Source of the DNA: Mariluticola halotolerans
GTDB taxonomy: Bacteria; Pseudomonadota; Alphaproteobacteria; Rhizobiales; Devosiaceae
Length of the DNA: 64,000 nucleotides
Direction of reading: 5' to 3'
Assembly (NCBI RefSeq): GCF_021611515.1
Contig: NZ_CP090960.1
Location: 2,418,001-2,482,000 of the forward strand
The notes beneath the pieces were generated by a model that made no database searches, was not told the origin of the DNA, and saw only the letters and a list, made by a program, of their open reading frames with translations. Of this stretch, positions 53,119 to 62,121 are shown one piece after another (position 1 is the stretch's first letter; the number at the start of each line of letters is the position of its first letter). The position numbers and the translations under genes were made by a program.

Positions 53119-54006
53119 ATGCCGATCCGCGATATTCTTCTTGCCCTGCTGGTTGTTGCCATCTGGGGTTTCAACTTCGTGGTCATCAAGCTTAGTGTGG
53201 AGGCCTTGCCGCCTATTCTGGCAGCGGCGTTTCGGTTCAGTTTTGCCGCTGTTCCGTTGATATTTTTTGTCAAACCTCCGAAAACCGCGTGGTGGATGAC
53301 CGCAGGTTTCGGGCTGAGCTTCGGGTTTGCGCTCTATAGTTTTCTCAATCTGGCGCTTTCGGCAGGCATGCCTGCCGGACTTGCCTCGGTCGTTCTGCAG
53401 GTGCAGGCGTTTTTCACCATGCTGATCGCGTTCTTTTTCCTCAACGAGCGGCCACGCCGGATGCAGATCATCGGCGGTGCCATTGCCTTTGCCGGGATCG
53501 GGGTGATTGCGATCGAACGCCTGAGCGGTGCGGCCCTCGGACCATTTGTTCTAACCCTCTGTGCTGCGCTCGCCTGGGGTTTTGCCAATGTGTTGTCGAA
53601 AAAGGCGGGCAAGGTCAATCCAATCGCCATTACCGTCTGGGGGTCAGCGTTTGCAGCGCTGCCGCTTTTTGGACTTTCCGCTTTTATGGAGGGGCCGGGT
53701 GCCCTTATTGATGCGGTGACGGCGCCGCGATGGTCCACGGTTGGACTGATCGTGTTCCTTGCCTATCCGGCAACCTTGTTCGGGCTGGCTGTCTGGAACT
53801 GGTTGTTGAGCCGCCATCCCGCCTCAATAGTTGCCCCGTTCACGCTCTTGGTGCCGATCACCGGGCTGGTGTCGGGGTGGATTTTGCTGGGCGAGCGCAT
53901 TACGGCGCTGGAAATTGCAGGCGGGGCCCTAGTCGTTGTGGGGCTCGGCGCCACCGTAATCAAGCGGCGGCGGCCACCGATCAATCCCATACTGCCCGAA
54001 GCCTAG
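53119..54006 (+). CDS. EamA-family transporter
   Basis: A 295-residue ten-helix membrane protein of the DMT superfamily with two EamA repeats: the first opens RDILLALLVVAIWGFNFVVIKLS, the second ALAWGFANVLSKKAG. The helix-end motifs FFFLNERPRRMQIIGGAIAF and LLGERITALEIAGGALVVVG mark the ends of the two halves. Relatives include cysteine/O-acetylserine exporters such as EamA itself; the substrate is not determined. ATG 53119 with AAGGT upstream matches the family N-terminus. Unrelated in detail to the permease at 816-1757. Confidence 0.9.
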   Translation: MPIRDILLALLVVAIWGFNFVVIKLSVEALPPILAAAFRFSFAAVPLIFFVKPPKTAWWMTAGFGLSFGFALYSFLNLALSAGMPAGLASVVLQVQAFFTMLIAFFFLNERPRRMQIIGGAIAFAGIGVIAIERLSGAALGPFVLTLCAALAWGFANVLSKKAGKVNPIAITVWGSAFAALPLFGLSAFMEGPGALIDAVTAPRWSTVGLIVFLAYPATLFGLAVWNWLLSRHPASIVAPFTLLVPITGLVSGWILLGERITALEIAGGALVVVGLGATVIKRRRPPINPILPEA

Positions 54007-54045
54007 CGGGCATTGCCGGCGTTTGGATTGTACTTTGATACGCAA

Positions 54046-54078
54046 GGATCACCCCGCCCAGGGGCAGCGGGGTGATCC
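54046..54078. terminator. Bidirectional hairpin between convergent genes
   Basis: A perfect 12-bp stem, GGATCACCCCGC (54046-54057) with GCGGGGTGATCC (54067-54078), lies between the EamA and EF-hand genes. There is no real T tract on either side, so termination is inferred from stem strength and position. Confidence 0.65.
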
Positions 54079-54096
54079 CTGACAAAGGCTGGTGTG

Positions 54097-54333
54097 TTAG
54101 CCTTCGGTACCAGCTGACAAGGTGGCGTATTCTTCTTCCGAAATAGCGCCATTGGCATCAACATCGGCTGCTGTGAATGCTTCCATGGTCAGGTCCGGCA
54201 TCGTCACAGTCAGTTCTGCGAAGCTGAGATCGCCGCTTTGATCGGTGTCGATGTCGGCAAAAGTTGCGTCCTGTGCAATAGCGGCACCAGTCAGAGCGAA
54301 AGCGGCGGCAAGGCTGAGGAGTGTCTTATTCAT
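54097..54333 (-). CDS. Small secreted EF-hand protein
   Basis: A 78-residue protein: signal peptide (MNKTLLSLAAAFALTGAAIA) followed by two EF-hand-like loops, DIDTDQSGDLSFAE and DVDANGAISEEE. The first has the canonical D-x-D-x-S-G-x-x-x-x-x-E spacing; the second is one residue short. The mature protein is very acidic and would bind Ca2+ in the periplasm. A partner is not evident. Confidence 0.82.
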   Translation of the reverse strand: MNKTLLSLAAAFALTGAAIAQDATFADIDTDQSGDLSFAELTVTMPDLTMEAFTAADVDANGAISEEEYATLSAGTEG

Positions 54334-54695
54334 AGGGTCGTCCCTCCGTTAGGATAAGTACAGCAGCGCCTGAGAATTGGGTTTTTACAGACACTGGCGA
54401 GACACGTTGTGCGGCTCACAGGACAGAGAATGGCGTCGCATTCGGGCTGGTGCTTGACGGGGACGGGGTGTTTTCTGGGAGAATTCGTGGCCGATCCAAG
54501 ACGGGGCAAGAATAAGAAAATTATGGCGTGTGGAGAATGTCACACAGCGATTTTTGTCTGCCGATGCGACAATGCAACATCGGCATGCTTGATGTAGATA
54601 TTTCTAATGAATTTATTGATTTCAAAGACCTATGGAGCGCCGGTTGTGCCCGAAATCTCGTGCTTCCGAACCGTCTCGCGAGCGGTCCCGGAAGA
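54334..54695. other. Intergenic region, no gene seen
   Basis: About 360 nt between the EF-hand start and the carbonic anhydrase stop. The right half is AT-rich (around 54580-54630). A plus-strand frame here would encode a Cys-containing peptide, but it has no ribosome binding site. The EF-hand promoter is presumably just right of 54333. Confidence 0.5.
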
Positions 54696-55337
54696 TCAGC
54701 CCTGGGGGCGTTCGAATTCCCCGGTGTCGTGATCCATGATCCACAATTCCCCGGTCTTGATATCGAACCATGCACCGTGCAGGGCCAGGGCCCCTTCCTG
54801 TTCACGTTCGGCCACATAAGGGAAGCTGCGCAGGTTGCTGATCGAATGACGGATCGAGATACGCTCGAGCATCGTCTGGCGTTCGCCATCGGTGAGCAAT
54901 TTGTTGTCGCCGAACTTTTCCGTGACCGGCTCAAGCAGGCCGAGCCATTTACCGATGAAATTTCCGGGCGGCAGGGGGGCTGCCTGTGGGTGGAGTGCAG
55001 CATGAATGCCGCCGCAGCGGCCGTGTCCCATGACAACGATGTTTTTGACGCCCAGACCCTGAATGGCAAACTCGATGCCGGCGGAGGTGCCATGCTGACC
55101 CCCGTTTTCTTCGAAAGGCGGGACAAGATTGGCAACGTTGCGCAGGACGAATAATTCGCCTGGACCGACATCGAAAATTGTCTCGGGCGCAGCGCGGCTA
55201 TCGCAGCACGCGATGATCATTGTGGTGGGTGATTGGCCTTCGGTTGCCAGATCATGATAGCGCTGCCGTTCATTGGCATAGCGCGTGTTCATGAAGTTCC
55301 TGTAGCCGTCGAGAAGATGGGAAGGAAAACTGTGCAT
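54696..55337 (-). CDS. Beta-carbonic anhydrase
   Basis: A 213-residue beta-class carbonic anhydrase interconverting CO2 and bicarbonate. Zinc ligands are in IIACCDSRAAP (Cys, with Asp-Arg dyad) and MGHGRCGGIHAAL (His and Cys); FVLRNVANLVPPFE and GTSAGIEFAIQGLGVKNIVV are conserved. ATG 55337 is chosen as the first Met consistent with family length; the upstream extension is not conserved. The C-terminal ALHGAWFDIKTGELWIMD is typical of this clade. Confidence 0.95.
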   Translation of the reverse strand: MHSFPSHLLDGYRNFMNTRYANERQRYHDLATEGQSPTTMIIACCDSRAAPETIFDVGPGELFVLRNVANLVPPFEENGGQHGTSAGIEFAIQGLGVKNIVVMGHGRCGGIHAALHPQAAPLPPGNFIGKWLGLLEPVTEKFGDNKLLTDGERQTMLERISIRHSISNLRSFPYVAEREQEGALALHGAWFDIKTGELWIMDHDTGEFERPQG

Positions 55338-55401
55338 GGCTTGACGATTAGCGCTAAGAAGAGGCGCGCGCAATAAAAAGCAACACAGACGGGTGCAAAA
55401 A

Positions 55402-55611
55402 ATGCATGTGTATCGTTTCCTCACCGGCGATGATGATTCCGGATTTTGCCACAAAGTGACCAAGGCGCTTAGCGAAGGCTGGGTGCTTTACGGACAACCG
55501 CAATATGTCTTTGACAGTGCAGCGGGCAAGATGCGGTGCGCGCAGGCGGTGACAAAAGATGTCGAGGACCAGCCCTATGATCCGGACAAAAAGCTGACCG
55601 AATACGCGTGA
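55402..55611 (+). CDS. DUF1737 domain protein
   Basis: A 69-residue protein; HVYRFLTGDDDSGFCHKVTKALSEGWVLYGQP followed by AQAVTKDV is the DUF1737 pattern. Function unknown. It is divergent from the carbonic anhydrase gene, with 64 nt between starts, so a shared regulatory region is possible. GTG 55393 is an alternative start. Confidence 0.82.
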   Translation: MHVYRFLTGDDDSGFCHKVTKALSEGWVLYGQPQYVFDSAAGKMRCAQAVTKDVEDQPYDPDKKLTEYA

Positions 55612-55791
55612 GCTGGTTTTGCCGGGTTGCAGGGCGTTTGGTCCGCGCAAACCAACCCAGATAGTCATTGCGTTGACAGGCGGGGCGGGCGGCGTAAGCG
55701 GCCTTTACCCCCTTGGTGTGCAACGACGGCTATATCTTCCGGGATGGCGGTGAGCCCGCGTTTGAGGGGCATATCTCGCGGCCTTCCTGAT

Positions 55792-56205
55792 TCATTTTGG
55801 CGGTAACGCTGTGAGTTCCACGGCTGCGCAGGAACGCGTATGCGGGCCGTGATAAACCGCCTCGATATTATTGCCATCCGGGTCGCGCAAATAGGCTGCA
55901 TAATAGCCCGGATGATATGGGCGTTCGCCCGGCGCGCCATTGTCGCTGCCGCCGGCCCTGAGGCCTGCTTCGTGAAAGCGCTTCACCATTTCGGGCCCAT
56001 CGGCCTGGAAGGCGAAATGAATGCGTGAAAAACCGTTCTCAGCCTGCTCGATAAATAATTCATCGGATCCAAATGCCGAGCCAAAATCAAAGGTAATTTC
56101 GCGCTCAAGCGCTACGAGCACTGCATCATAGAAGGTGCGGGAGCGCCCCAGGTCGGCAACATTTAAGTGGATGTGGTCGATCAACCTGCCTCGTTGGAAT
56201 TTCAT
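55792..56205 (-). CDS. VOC (glyoxalase/bleomycin-resistance fold) protein
   Basis: A 137-residue VOC-fold protein. The beta-alpha-beta pattern IDHIHLNVADLGRSRTFYDAVL and the ending YYAAYLRDPDGNNIEAVYHG, with the metal-ligand Glu, are typical of glyoxalase-like members; the first His ligand is in DHIHLNV. Substrate unknown. ATG 56205 has GAGGAAAA 6-13 nt upstream. Divergent from a MarR-type regulator, which likely controls it through the palindrome between them. Confidence 0.9.
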   Translation of the reverse strand: MKFQRGRLIDHIHLNVADLGRSRTFYDAVLVALEREITFDFGSAFGSDELFIEQAENGFSRIHFAFQADGPEMVKRFHEAGLRAGGSDNGAPGERPYHPGYYAAYLRDPDGNNIEAVYHGPHTRSCAAVELTALPPK

Positions 56206-56235
56206 GGATTTTCCTCTTCCATCCATTGGCACCCT

Positions 56236-56251
56236 ACTGTTATATAGCAGT
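56236..56251. promoter_or_regulatory. Candidate MarR operator between divergent genes
   Basis: ACTGTTATATAGCAGT is a 16-bp near-perfect inverted repeat (one mismatched pair) in the 79-nt gap between the VOC and MarR genes. The TATATA centre could double as a -10 element, a common arrangement for autoregulating MarR proteins. Confidence 0.55.
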
Positions 56252-56284
56252 GCTAATAATATGCAATACGAAGAGGTTTGGGTA

Positions 56285-56761
56285 ATGAGTGCGTGGCGCG
56301 ACGACAGAACCTTGCAGCTGATGCACAGGATAGTCTTGCCGGTGGATCGGGCGCTGCAGGTTGCGGACCGGGAAACCGGCTGCAGCAGTGCGCAGCTTTC
56401 GGCGCTCGGTGTGATCATTTATCTCAAGGCGACAACGCTCTCAAAGCTGGCAGAATGCGAACGCATTGCATTGCCGACAGCATCACGCATGGTTGACAGT
56501 CTGGTTAGAGAGGGGTTGATCGAGCGGGTGGCTGATACGCAAGATCGCAGGGCCGTGCGCTTGAGTGCCACGGAGAAGGGGCGACGTGTTATCGTTGAGG
56601 CTTGTGATCGGCGTGTGGAGGTGCTGCGGGAGGCTCTGGTTGATCTGAACGAGGACGAGCGGGCAGGGTTGAGCGTCGCGATACGCGGGTTGGTGCGGAT
56701 ATTTGGTTATGACAGGCCGCTCGACGACCCGGACCCTGACGGCAAAAGCGATAAGCTTTGA
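56285..56761 (+). CDS. MarR-family transcriptional regulator
   Basis: A 158-residue winged-helix regulator. The DNA-binding core reads LSALGVIIYLKATTLSKLAE, IALPTASRMVDSLVREGLIER and the wing DTQDRRAVRLSATEKG, matching MarR. ATG 56285 is chosen because GAGG lies 8 nt upstream; an in-frame ATG at 56261 lacks one and would sit within the operator region. Its stop abuts the stop of the convergent NUDIX gene with no intervening base. Confidence 0.9.
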   Translation: MSAWRDDRTLQLMHRIVLPVDRALQVADRETGCSSAQLSALGVIIYLKATTLSKLAECERIALPTASRMVDSLVREGLIERVADTQDRRAVRLSATEKGRRVIVEACDRRVEVLREALVDLNEDERAGLSVAIRGLVRIFGYDRPLDDPDPDGKSDKL

Positions 56762-57370
56762 TCATATCATCTGGTTGAGCGCTGCATATTGCAGCAGCAT
56801 GATGGTTTTGGCGTCGATGATTTCGCCGCGGCTGATCATTGCCAGGGCTTCTTCGAATTGCAGTTCGAGAATTTCGATATCTTCGCCTTCGCTTTCCAGC
56901 CCGCCACCGGCTGAAGGGCGTCGGTCGGCTTCATACTCGGCGATAAAACAATGGACGCATTCGGTGACCGCACCAGGGCTGGTATAGGTACGGAAAGCGA
57001 AACGGAGATTGGTGGGGTGATAACCGGTCTCCTCTTCTGCTTCCCGGCGGGCGCAGGTTTCGGGGTCATCATCGTCCAGTAGTCCCGCCGCGACCTCGAT
57101 CAGAAAGCCGCTGTCGCCATTGAGATAGATGGGCATGCGGAACTGGCGGGTAAGAATGACAGTCTTGCGTTTCGGGTCGATGAGAAGGATGGCGGCGGCA
57201 TTGCCGTGGTCGTGGATTTCGCGGGTGGTTTTCTGCCATGTCCCGTCTGAGCGCAAATAATCAAAATGACTGCGGGTGATTTTGAGCCAGGCATTGGATA
57301 GCGTTTCTGTTCGGGTGATGCGGATACGCGAATTCGTGTCAGGCTTTTGGGTCATGAAGATGCGGCTCAT
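56762..57370 (-). CDS. NUDIX hydrolase (NudK/ADP-ribose pyrophosphatase-like)
   Basis: A ~202-residue NUDIX hydrolase. The Nudix box is G-LLDDDDPETCARREAEEETGY, matching Gx5Ex7REUxEExGU, with a downstream Pro in YTSPGAVTE as in GDP-mannose (NudK) and ADP-sugar pyrophosphatases. HGNAAAILLIDPKRKTVILTRQFRMP is the shared N-terminal sheet. Substrate is not fixed. Two starts, 57370 and 57355, are possible; neither has a convincing ribosome binding site. Confidence 0.87.
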   Translation of the reverse strand: MSRIFMTQKPDTNSRIRITRTETLSNAWLKITRSHFDYLRSDGTWQKTTREIHDHGNAAAILLIDPKRKTVILTRQFRMPIYLNGDSGFLIEVAAGLLDDDDPETCARREAEEETGYHPTNLRFAFRTYTSPGAVTECVHCFIAEYEADRRPSAGGGLESEGEDIEILELQFEEALAMISRGEIIDAKTIMLLQYAALNQMI

Positions 57371-57613
57371 GCAGGAGAGTAAGAGGTCGGGAGAAGGGCG
57401 AGTTTTGCATGCGAATGCAAAAAAGTGGGCTTTGAATGATCTTAACCCATCACAAGGCTTTGACGAATAGGTTTGTGATCGTTATCAGTGGGGCGAACTT
57501 TCGAATGGTTCCAGACTATACGTCCTGCTGACGTGTTATATCCTGTGACTTGTTTTTGGGCGAAGAACTGCGTTTCATCCGAAAACATGCCCATAAAGCT
57601 CAGAGGCTCCCTC

Positions 57614-57997
57614 ATGGCGCAACCCTCACGCCCGCTTTCTCCGCATCTTAGCCATTATAAACCAGAGGTCACCATGGTCATGTCGATCATGCACCGGATC
57701 ACCGGTTTTGGCCTGTTTCTCGGAATCATCGTTCTGACATGGTGGCTGGTAGCCGCTGCGTGGGGCGATGGTGCGCTGGCGTTGGTCAATACGGTCATGA
57801 GCTCATGGTTCGGCAAGCTCGTGCTGTTCGGGTTCACCTGGTCGCTGTTTCACCACATGCTGGGCGGAATTCGCCACTTTATATGGGATTTCGGGGCAGG
57901 GTTCTCACGGGCTGCGCGCTTCGGTTTCGCCTGGGCGACACTTGTTGGTGGTCTGGTTTTGACCGTGCTCTTGTGGGCACTGGTCCTGTTGGCGTAG
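57614..57997 (+). CDS. sdhC: Succinate dehydrogenase cytochrome b556 subunit
   Basis: A 127-residue membrane anchor of complex II. The N-terminal RPLSPHLSHYKPEVTMVMSI plus MHRITG is the family signature with the quinone-site Ser/Arg, three hydrophobic helices follow, and the heme-ligand His is in FHHMLGGIRHFIWD. ATG 57614 has AGAGG 7 nt upstream. First gene of sdhCDAB. Confidence 0.95.
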   Translation: MAQPSRPLSPHLSHYKPEVTMVMSIMHRITGFGLFLGIIVLTWWLVAAAWGDGALALVNTVMSSWFGKLVLFGFTWSLFHHMLGGIRHFIWDFGAGFSRAARFGFAWATLVGGLVLTVLLWALVLLA

Positions 57998-58007
57998 GGA
58001 GACGGGT

Positions 58008-58388
58008 ATGAATATGCGGACGCCGCTGAGTATAGTTACCGGGCTGGGTTCATCCCGTGAGGGTACAATACATTTCTGGCATCAGAGATTGACAGCGCTG
58101 GCCAATGTGCCGCTGACGCTGTTTCTGGTGTGGTTCATCATTCGCGTGGCCGGACTTGATCAGGCCGGCATGATGGAGGTCATGAGCAACCCGCTGATCG
58201 CCGGTCTGCTGATTCTCGCAATGATCTCGATGACCTGGCATATGCGCCTTGGTCTGCAGATTATTATTGAGGATTATGTCCACACGGAGGGCCGAAAGAT
58301 CGCCTTGCTGGCAGCCAATAATCTTTTTGCAACCGGTATTGCCGGGCTTTGCATCGTTTCCATTCTAAAGCTGAGTTTCGGGAGTTAA
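58008..58388 (+). CDS. sdhD: Succinate dehydrogenase membrane anchor subunit
   Basis: A 126-residue second anchor with three membrane helices. REGTIHFWHQRLTALANVPL at the start and WHMRLGLQIIIEDYVHTEG, including the heme-ligand His and quinone-site Asp-Tyr, identify SdhD. It is 10 nt after sdhC and 3 nt before sdhA. Confidence 0.95.
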   Translation: MNMRTPLSIVTGLGSSREGTIHFWHQRLTALANVPLTLFLVWFIIRVAGLDQAGMMEVMSNPLIAGLLILAMISMTWHMRLGLQIIIEDYVHTEGRKIALLAANNLFATGIAGLCIVSILKLSFGS

Positions 58389-58391
58389 GGC

Positions 58392-60209
58392 ATGGCCACT
58401 GGCGCCTCTTACGAGATCATAGACCACGCGTTTGATGTTGTGGTTGTCGGTGCCGGTGGCGCGGGTTTGCGCGCGACACTGGGCATGGCAGAGCAGGGCT
58501 TGCGCACCGCGTGCATTACCAAAGTGTTCCCCACCCGCTCGCATACGGTAGCCGCCCAGGGCGGAATCGCGGCGAGCCTGCAGAATATGGGGCCTGATTC
58601 CTGGCAATGGCACATGTACGATACCGTCAAGGGATCGGACTGGCTGGGCGATAATGACGCCATGGAATATCTGGCCCGTGAAGCGCCGGCAGCGGTTTAT
58701 GAACTTGAGCATTACGGCGTGCCGTTCTCGCGCACTGAAGAGGGCAAGATCTATCAGCGCCCCTTTGGCGGTCATATGCAAAATTATGGTGATGGTCCCC
58801 CGGTACAGCGTACTTGTGCCGCGGCTGACCGGACCGGGCATGCTATTTTGCATACGCTTTACGGACAGTCGCTGCGCAACAACGCACAATTCTTTATTGA
58901 GTATTTCGCCATCGATCTGCTGATGAGCGATGATGGGGCGGTTGAGGGCGTTGTTGCCTGGAAGCTGGATGACGGCACCATGCACCGGTTCCGCGCCAAG
59001 ACGGTGGTGATCGCGACCGGCGGTTATGGCCGCTCCTATTTCTCGGCGACATCGGCGCATACGTGTACCGGTGACGGCAATGCCATGGTGGCTCGTGCCG
59101 GCCTGCCGCTGCAGGACATGGAATTCGTTCAATTCCACCCCACCGGCATTTACGGTTCGGGTTGTCTGATTACCGAAGGCGCGCGCGGTGAAGGTGGCTA
59201 TCTGGTCAATTCCGAGGGTGAGCGTTTCATGGAGCGCTATGCGCCCAATGCCAAGGATCTCGCCTCACGCGATGTGGTTAGCCGTTGCATGACCATGGAA
59301 ATTCGTGAAGGCCGCGGTGTCGGCCCGAACAAGGATCATATTTTCCTCCATCTCGATCATCTTGATCCCGCCGTTCTGGCGGAGCGTCTGCCGGGTATTT
59401 CCGAGAGCGCCAAGATTTTCGCCGGTGTGGATTTGACCCGCGAACCGATCCCGGTGATCCCGACGGTGCATTACAATATGGGCGGCATCCCCACCAATTA
59501 TCATGGTGAGGCGCTTGATCCGTCACGTGGCGGGCCGGATGCGACCATTCCTGGCCTTATGGCTGTGGGTGAAGCGGGTTGTGCTTCGGTGCACGGTGCC
59601 AACCGTCTCGGCTCGAATTCGCTGATCGATCTGGTGGTGTTTGGCCGGGCTGCGGCTATTCGCGCGGGCCAGGTGATTGACCGCAATGCGGCCATTCCCG
59701 AGGTCAACCAGAAGAGCTTTGACAAGATCATGGACCGGTTTGACCGGCTCCGGCATGCCAATGGCCAGACGCCGACGGCTGTGTTGCGCGACAAGATGCA
59801 GCGCACCATGCAGGAAGATGCGGCCGTGTTCCGCACCGAGGAAACCCTGCAGTCCGGCGCCAAGCGGATGGGTGCCATCTGGGGCGAACTCAAGGACCTC
59901 AAGGTCACCGATCGCTCGATGATATGGAATTCCGATCTGGTGGAAACGCTGGAACTGGAAAACCTGATGGCCAATGCGATGATGACTGTTGTCGGTGCCG
60001 AGGCTCGCAAGGAAAGCCGCGGTGCGCATGCCCGCGAGGATTATGCCGATCGCGATGACGTCAACTGGCGCAAGCATACGATCAGCCGGATCGATGAAAC
60101 AGGCAAGGTGACGCTTGATTATCGTGCGGTGCATACAGCACCTCTGACTACTTTTGACGAGGGTGGGATCGATTTGAAAAAGATCGCGCCGAAGGCCCGC
60201 GTCTACTAA
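58392..60209 (+). CDS. sdhA: Succinate dehydrogenase flavoprotein subunit
   Basis: A 605-residue catalytic subunit oxidising succinate to fumarate. The FAD-binding [20 protein letters not shown] and the covalent flavin His in [15 protein letters not shown] are intact, along with [34 protein letters not shown], and the substrate Arg/His region [18 protein letters not shown]. Length and C-terminal [14 protein letters not shown] are standard. Flavinylation and assembly would involve factors such as the SDHAF4-like protein encoded at 30975-31178. Confidence 0.98.
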   Translation: MATGASYEIIDHAFDVVVVGAGGAGLRATLGMAEQGLRTACITKVFPTRSHTVAAQGGIAASLQNMGPDSWQWHMYDTVKGSDWLGDNDAMEYLAREAPAAVYELEHYGVPFSRTEEGKIYQRPFGGHMQNYGDGPPVQRTCAAADRTGHAILHTLYGQSLRNNAQFFIEYFAIDLLMSDDGAVEGVVAWKLDDGTMHRFRAKTVVIATGGYGRSYFSATSAHTCTGDGNAMVARAGLPLQDMEFVQFHPTGIYGSGCLITEGARGEGGYLVNSEGERFMERYAPNAKDLASRDVVSRCMTMEIREGRGVGPNKDHIFLHLDHLDPAVLAERLPGISESAKIFAGVDLTREPIPVIPTVHYNMGGIPTNYHGEALDPSRGGPDATIPGLMAVGEAGCASVHGANRLGSNSLIDLVVFGRAAAIRAGQVIDRNAAIPEVNQKSFDKIMDRFDRLRHANGQTPTAVLRDKMQRTMQEDAAVFRTEETLQSGAKRMGAIWGELKDLKVTDRSMIWNSDLVETLELENLMANAMMTVVGAEARKESRGAHAREDYADRDDVNWRKHTISRIDETGKVTLDYRAVHTAPLTTFDEGGIDLKKIAPKARVY

Positions 60210-60301
60210 TGCAGGTTCTCCATTCGTTACGCGCCAAGGACTTATGCCAAAGCGTGTATTATCTGCCGGAAGCATGTTCTGGATCAAGGACTTAGGATAA
60301 A

Positions 60302-61078
60302 ATGGCCGAATTAACCCTCCCGAAGAAATCGCAACCCAAGCCGGGTAAGGTCTGGGAAAAACCGGATAGCGGCAATCTTCAGGAAATGCGGGTCTACCGC
60401 TATGATCCGGATCAGGGCGGCAATCCGCGCATCGATACCTATTTCGTCGATATGGATGATTGCGGGCCGATGGTGCTCGACGGGCTGTTGTGGATCAAGA
60501 ACAAGATCGATCCCACGCTGACCCTCCGCCGCTCCTGCCGCGAGGGCGTTTGTGGGTCCTGCGCCATGAATATCGACGGGCTGAACACGCTGGCGTGCAC
60601 GAAGGCCATTGACGATATCAAGGGCGCGGTTCGGGTTTATCCGTTGCCGCATTTGCCCGTGGTCAAGGACCTGGTGCCGGATCTGACCAATTTCTACGCC
60701 CAGCACCGCTCGATTGAACCGTGGCTGAAAACCAAAACACCGGAGCCGCGGGCGGAATGGCTGCAGAGCCATGAGGACCGGGCCAAGCTTGATGGTCTTT
60801 ACGAGTGCATTCTGTGTGCTTGCTGCTCGACGTCATGCCCGAGTTACTGGTGGAATGGGGACCGCTATCTGGGCCCGGCTGTGCTGCTGCAGGCTTATCG
60901 CTGGTTGATCGACAGCCGCGACGAGGCGACCGGCGAGCGTCTTGATAACCTTGAGGATCCGTTCCGGCTTTACCGTTGTCACACAATCATGAATTGTGCC
61001 AATGCCTGCCCGAAGGGCCTCAACCCGGCCAAGGCAATTGCTGAAATCAAGAAAATGATGGTCGAACGCCGTGTCTAG
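60302..61078 (+). CDS. sdhB: Succinate dehydrogenase iron-sulfur subunit
   Basis: A 258-residue iron-sulfur subunit carrying electrons from FAD to quinone. The [2Fe-2S] ligands are in [20 protein letters not shown] plus AC, and the [4Fe-4S]/[3Fe-4S] ligands in [17 protein letters not shown] and [17 protein letters not shown]. It follows sdhA after 92 nt without a recognised terminator, so the operon continues. Confidence 0.98.
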   Translation: MAELTLPKKSQPKPGKVWEKPDSGNLQEMRVYRYDPDQGGNPRIDTYFVDMDDCGPMVLDGLLWIKNKIDPTLTLRRSCREGVCGSCAMNIDGLNTLACTKAIDDIKGAVRVYPLPHLPVVKDLVPDLTNFYAQHRSIEPWLKTKTPEPRAEWLQSHEDRAKLDGLYECILCACCSTSCPSYWWNGDRYLGPAVLLQAYRWLIDSRDEATGERLDNLEDPFRLYRCHTIMNCANACPKGLNPAKAIAEIKKMMVERRV

Positions 61079-61112
61079 ATCAGATGACCGGCGTTGATAA
61101 GGAGCAAGGTTT

Positions 61113-61343
61113 CTGGCAGATTTTGCAATAATCGCCGAGGTTGATGATATTTCTTTGGCGCGGGTTTTGGCGACCGCTTTGCGGGCGCATGGCTTTCATC
61201 CGCTTGAAGATTCCGACGGTGGATTGCCCGGCATGCCGGGGATTTCGGGGGCTAAAGGCACGTTTGCGATACGGGTCCCCGAGGCGGAAAAGGCGGATGC
61301 TGCCTTGCTCGCAAATGTGCTAATTGCTGAAATGCGGCATTGA
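61113..61343 (+). CDS. Small DUF2007-like protein with apparent CTG start
   Basis: A 76-residue protein. ADFAIIAEVDDISLARVLAT, then RAHGFHPLED, KGTFAIRVPEAEKADAALLA and NVLIAEM have the strand-helix-strand pattern of DUF2007 putative signal-transducing proteins. No ATG, GTG or TTG lies at the start of the homologous region; the first in-frame conventional codon (TTG 61155) is 14 codons inside it. AAGGAG sits 8 nt before CTG 61113, so CTG initiation is proposed. It follows sdhB by 34 nt. A sequencing error creating CTG cannot be excluded. Confidence 0.6.
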   Translation: MADFAIIAEVDDISLARVLATALRAHGFHPLEDSDGGLPGMPGISGAKGTFAIRVPEAEKADAALLANVLIAEMRH

Positions 61344-61486
61344 TCCGCCGTAAAGCGGCCATATTACTTGTTCCTAAGCAATCTATGCGGCGACTTATCC
61401 TTTCGTCGTCTATTGAATGCGTGTTTATCTTTTGAGTATAAGCCGCTTGATTGAATGGCCCCTATTTTACAGGCTTCGGAGTGATC

Positions 61487-62104
61487 ATGATCATCAAACG
61501 CAGCATGCTTGGTGCCGTTTCTGTTCTGGCGATGGCGATTTTTCTTGCCGGGTGTTCTTCATCCCGTTTTGATTCCGGCTCGTCGCGTCAGCTTGGTGCG
61601 CCGCAAAATCTGGCACCGGTACAAAGTTCGTCGGTGCAAAGTTCGTCACTGCCGCCCCTGCAGGGCCAGGACGGCATGGTAACGACAAACAATACGTTTG
61701 ATCCCAATAGTGGCGATCCGGCCCTTTCCGGGCAAGACAGCGCATCGATCGACGGGTCGTTTGTCAGCCTTGACGATGTGGGCGGCGCGACGACCCCTGG
61801 GGGACGTGACCTCAGTGGCAGTTTGACACCGGCCAAGCTTTTGGGCGTGTGGACCGTGAGTGCCAGTTTGCAGACCTGCCGGCTCAACCTGACCCAGACC
61901 ACCAAGTCTGGTACCAATCGCTACCGGGCTTCAGCGCCTAATTGCGAAGTGCCGGTGCTGGCGTTGGTCTCGTCCTGGCAGCTGACGGGCAGTCAGGTGC
62001 AGCTTTATGATGAAAGCGGGGCGATAATCGGCGCCTTCCAGCTCAGTGGCAACCGCTTTATCGGCACACTTTCTGGCGGCGTTGCCGTTACGATGGAAGG
62101 CTAA
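61487..62104 (+). CDS. Omp19/Inh-type outer-membrane lipoprotein
   Basis: A 205-residue lipoprotein with a signal peptide ending in the lipobox LAGC, then a Ser/Gln/Pro-rich linker and a C-terminal AprI/Inh beta-barrel domain (LLGVWTVSASLQTCRLNLTQ through ISGNR-type end GNRFIGTLSGGVAVTM) with a disulfide pair (TCRLNL, PNCEVP). Brucella Omp19 has this form and inhibits host and bacterial proteases. Here a role as a periplasmic-side metalloprotease inhibitor is inferred. GGAG precedes ATG 61487. Neighbours sdhB, zapE and mdh match the Hyphomicrobiales order. Confidence 0.85.
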   Translation: MIIKRSMLGAVSVLAMAIFLAGCSSSRFDSGSSRQLGAPQNLAPVQSSSVQSSSLPPLQGQDGMVTTNNTFDPNSGDPALSGQDSASIDGSFVSLDDVGGATTPGGRDLSGSLTPAKLLGVWTVSASLQTCRLNLTQTTKSGTNRYRASAPNCEVPVLALVSSWQLTGSQVQLYDESGAIIGAFQLSGNRFIGTLSGGVAVTMEG

Positions 62105-62121
62105 GGCAATCGAGGTTCGGG

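Noticed and set aside
54409-54597. A 62-codon frame containing a C-G-E-C-H string resembling a heme c motif
   Set aside because: No signal peptide, no ribosome binding site, no conserved surroundings for a cytochrome c; the motif alone is likely chance.
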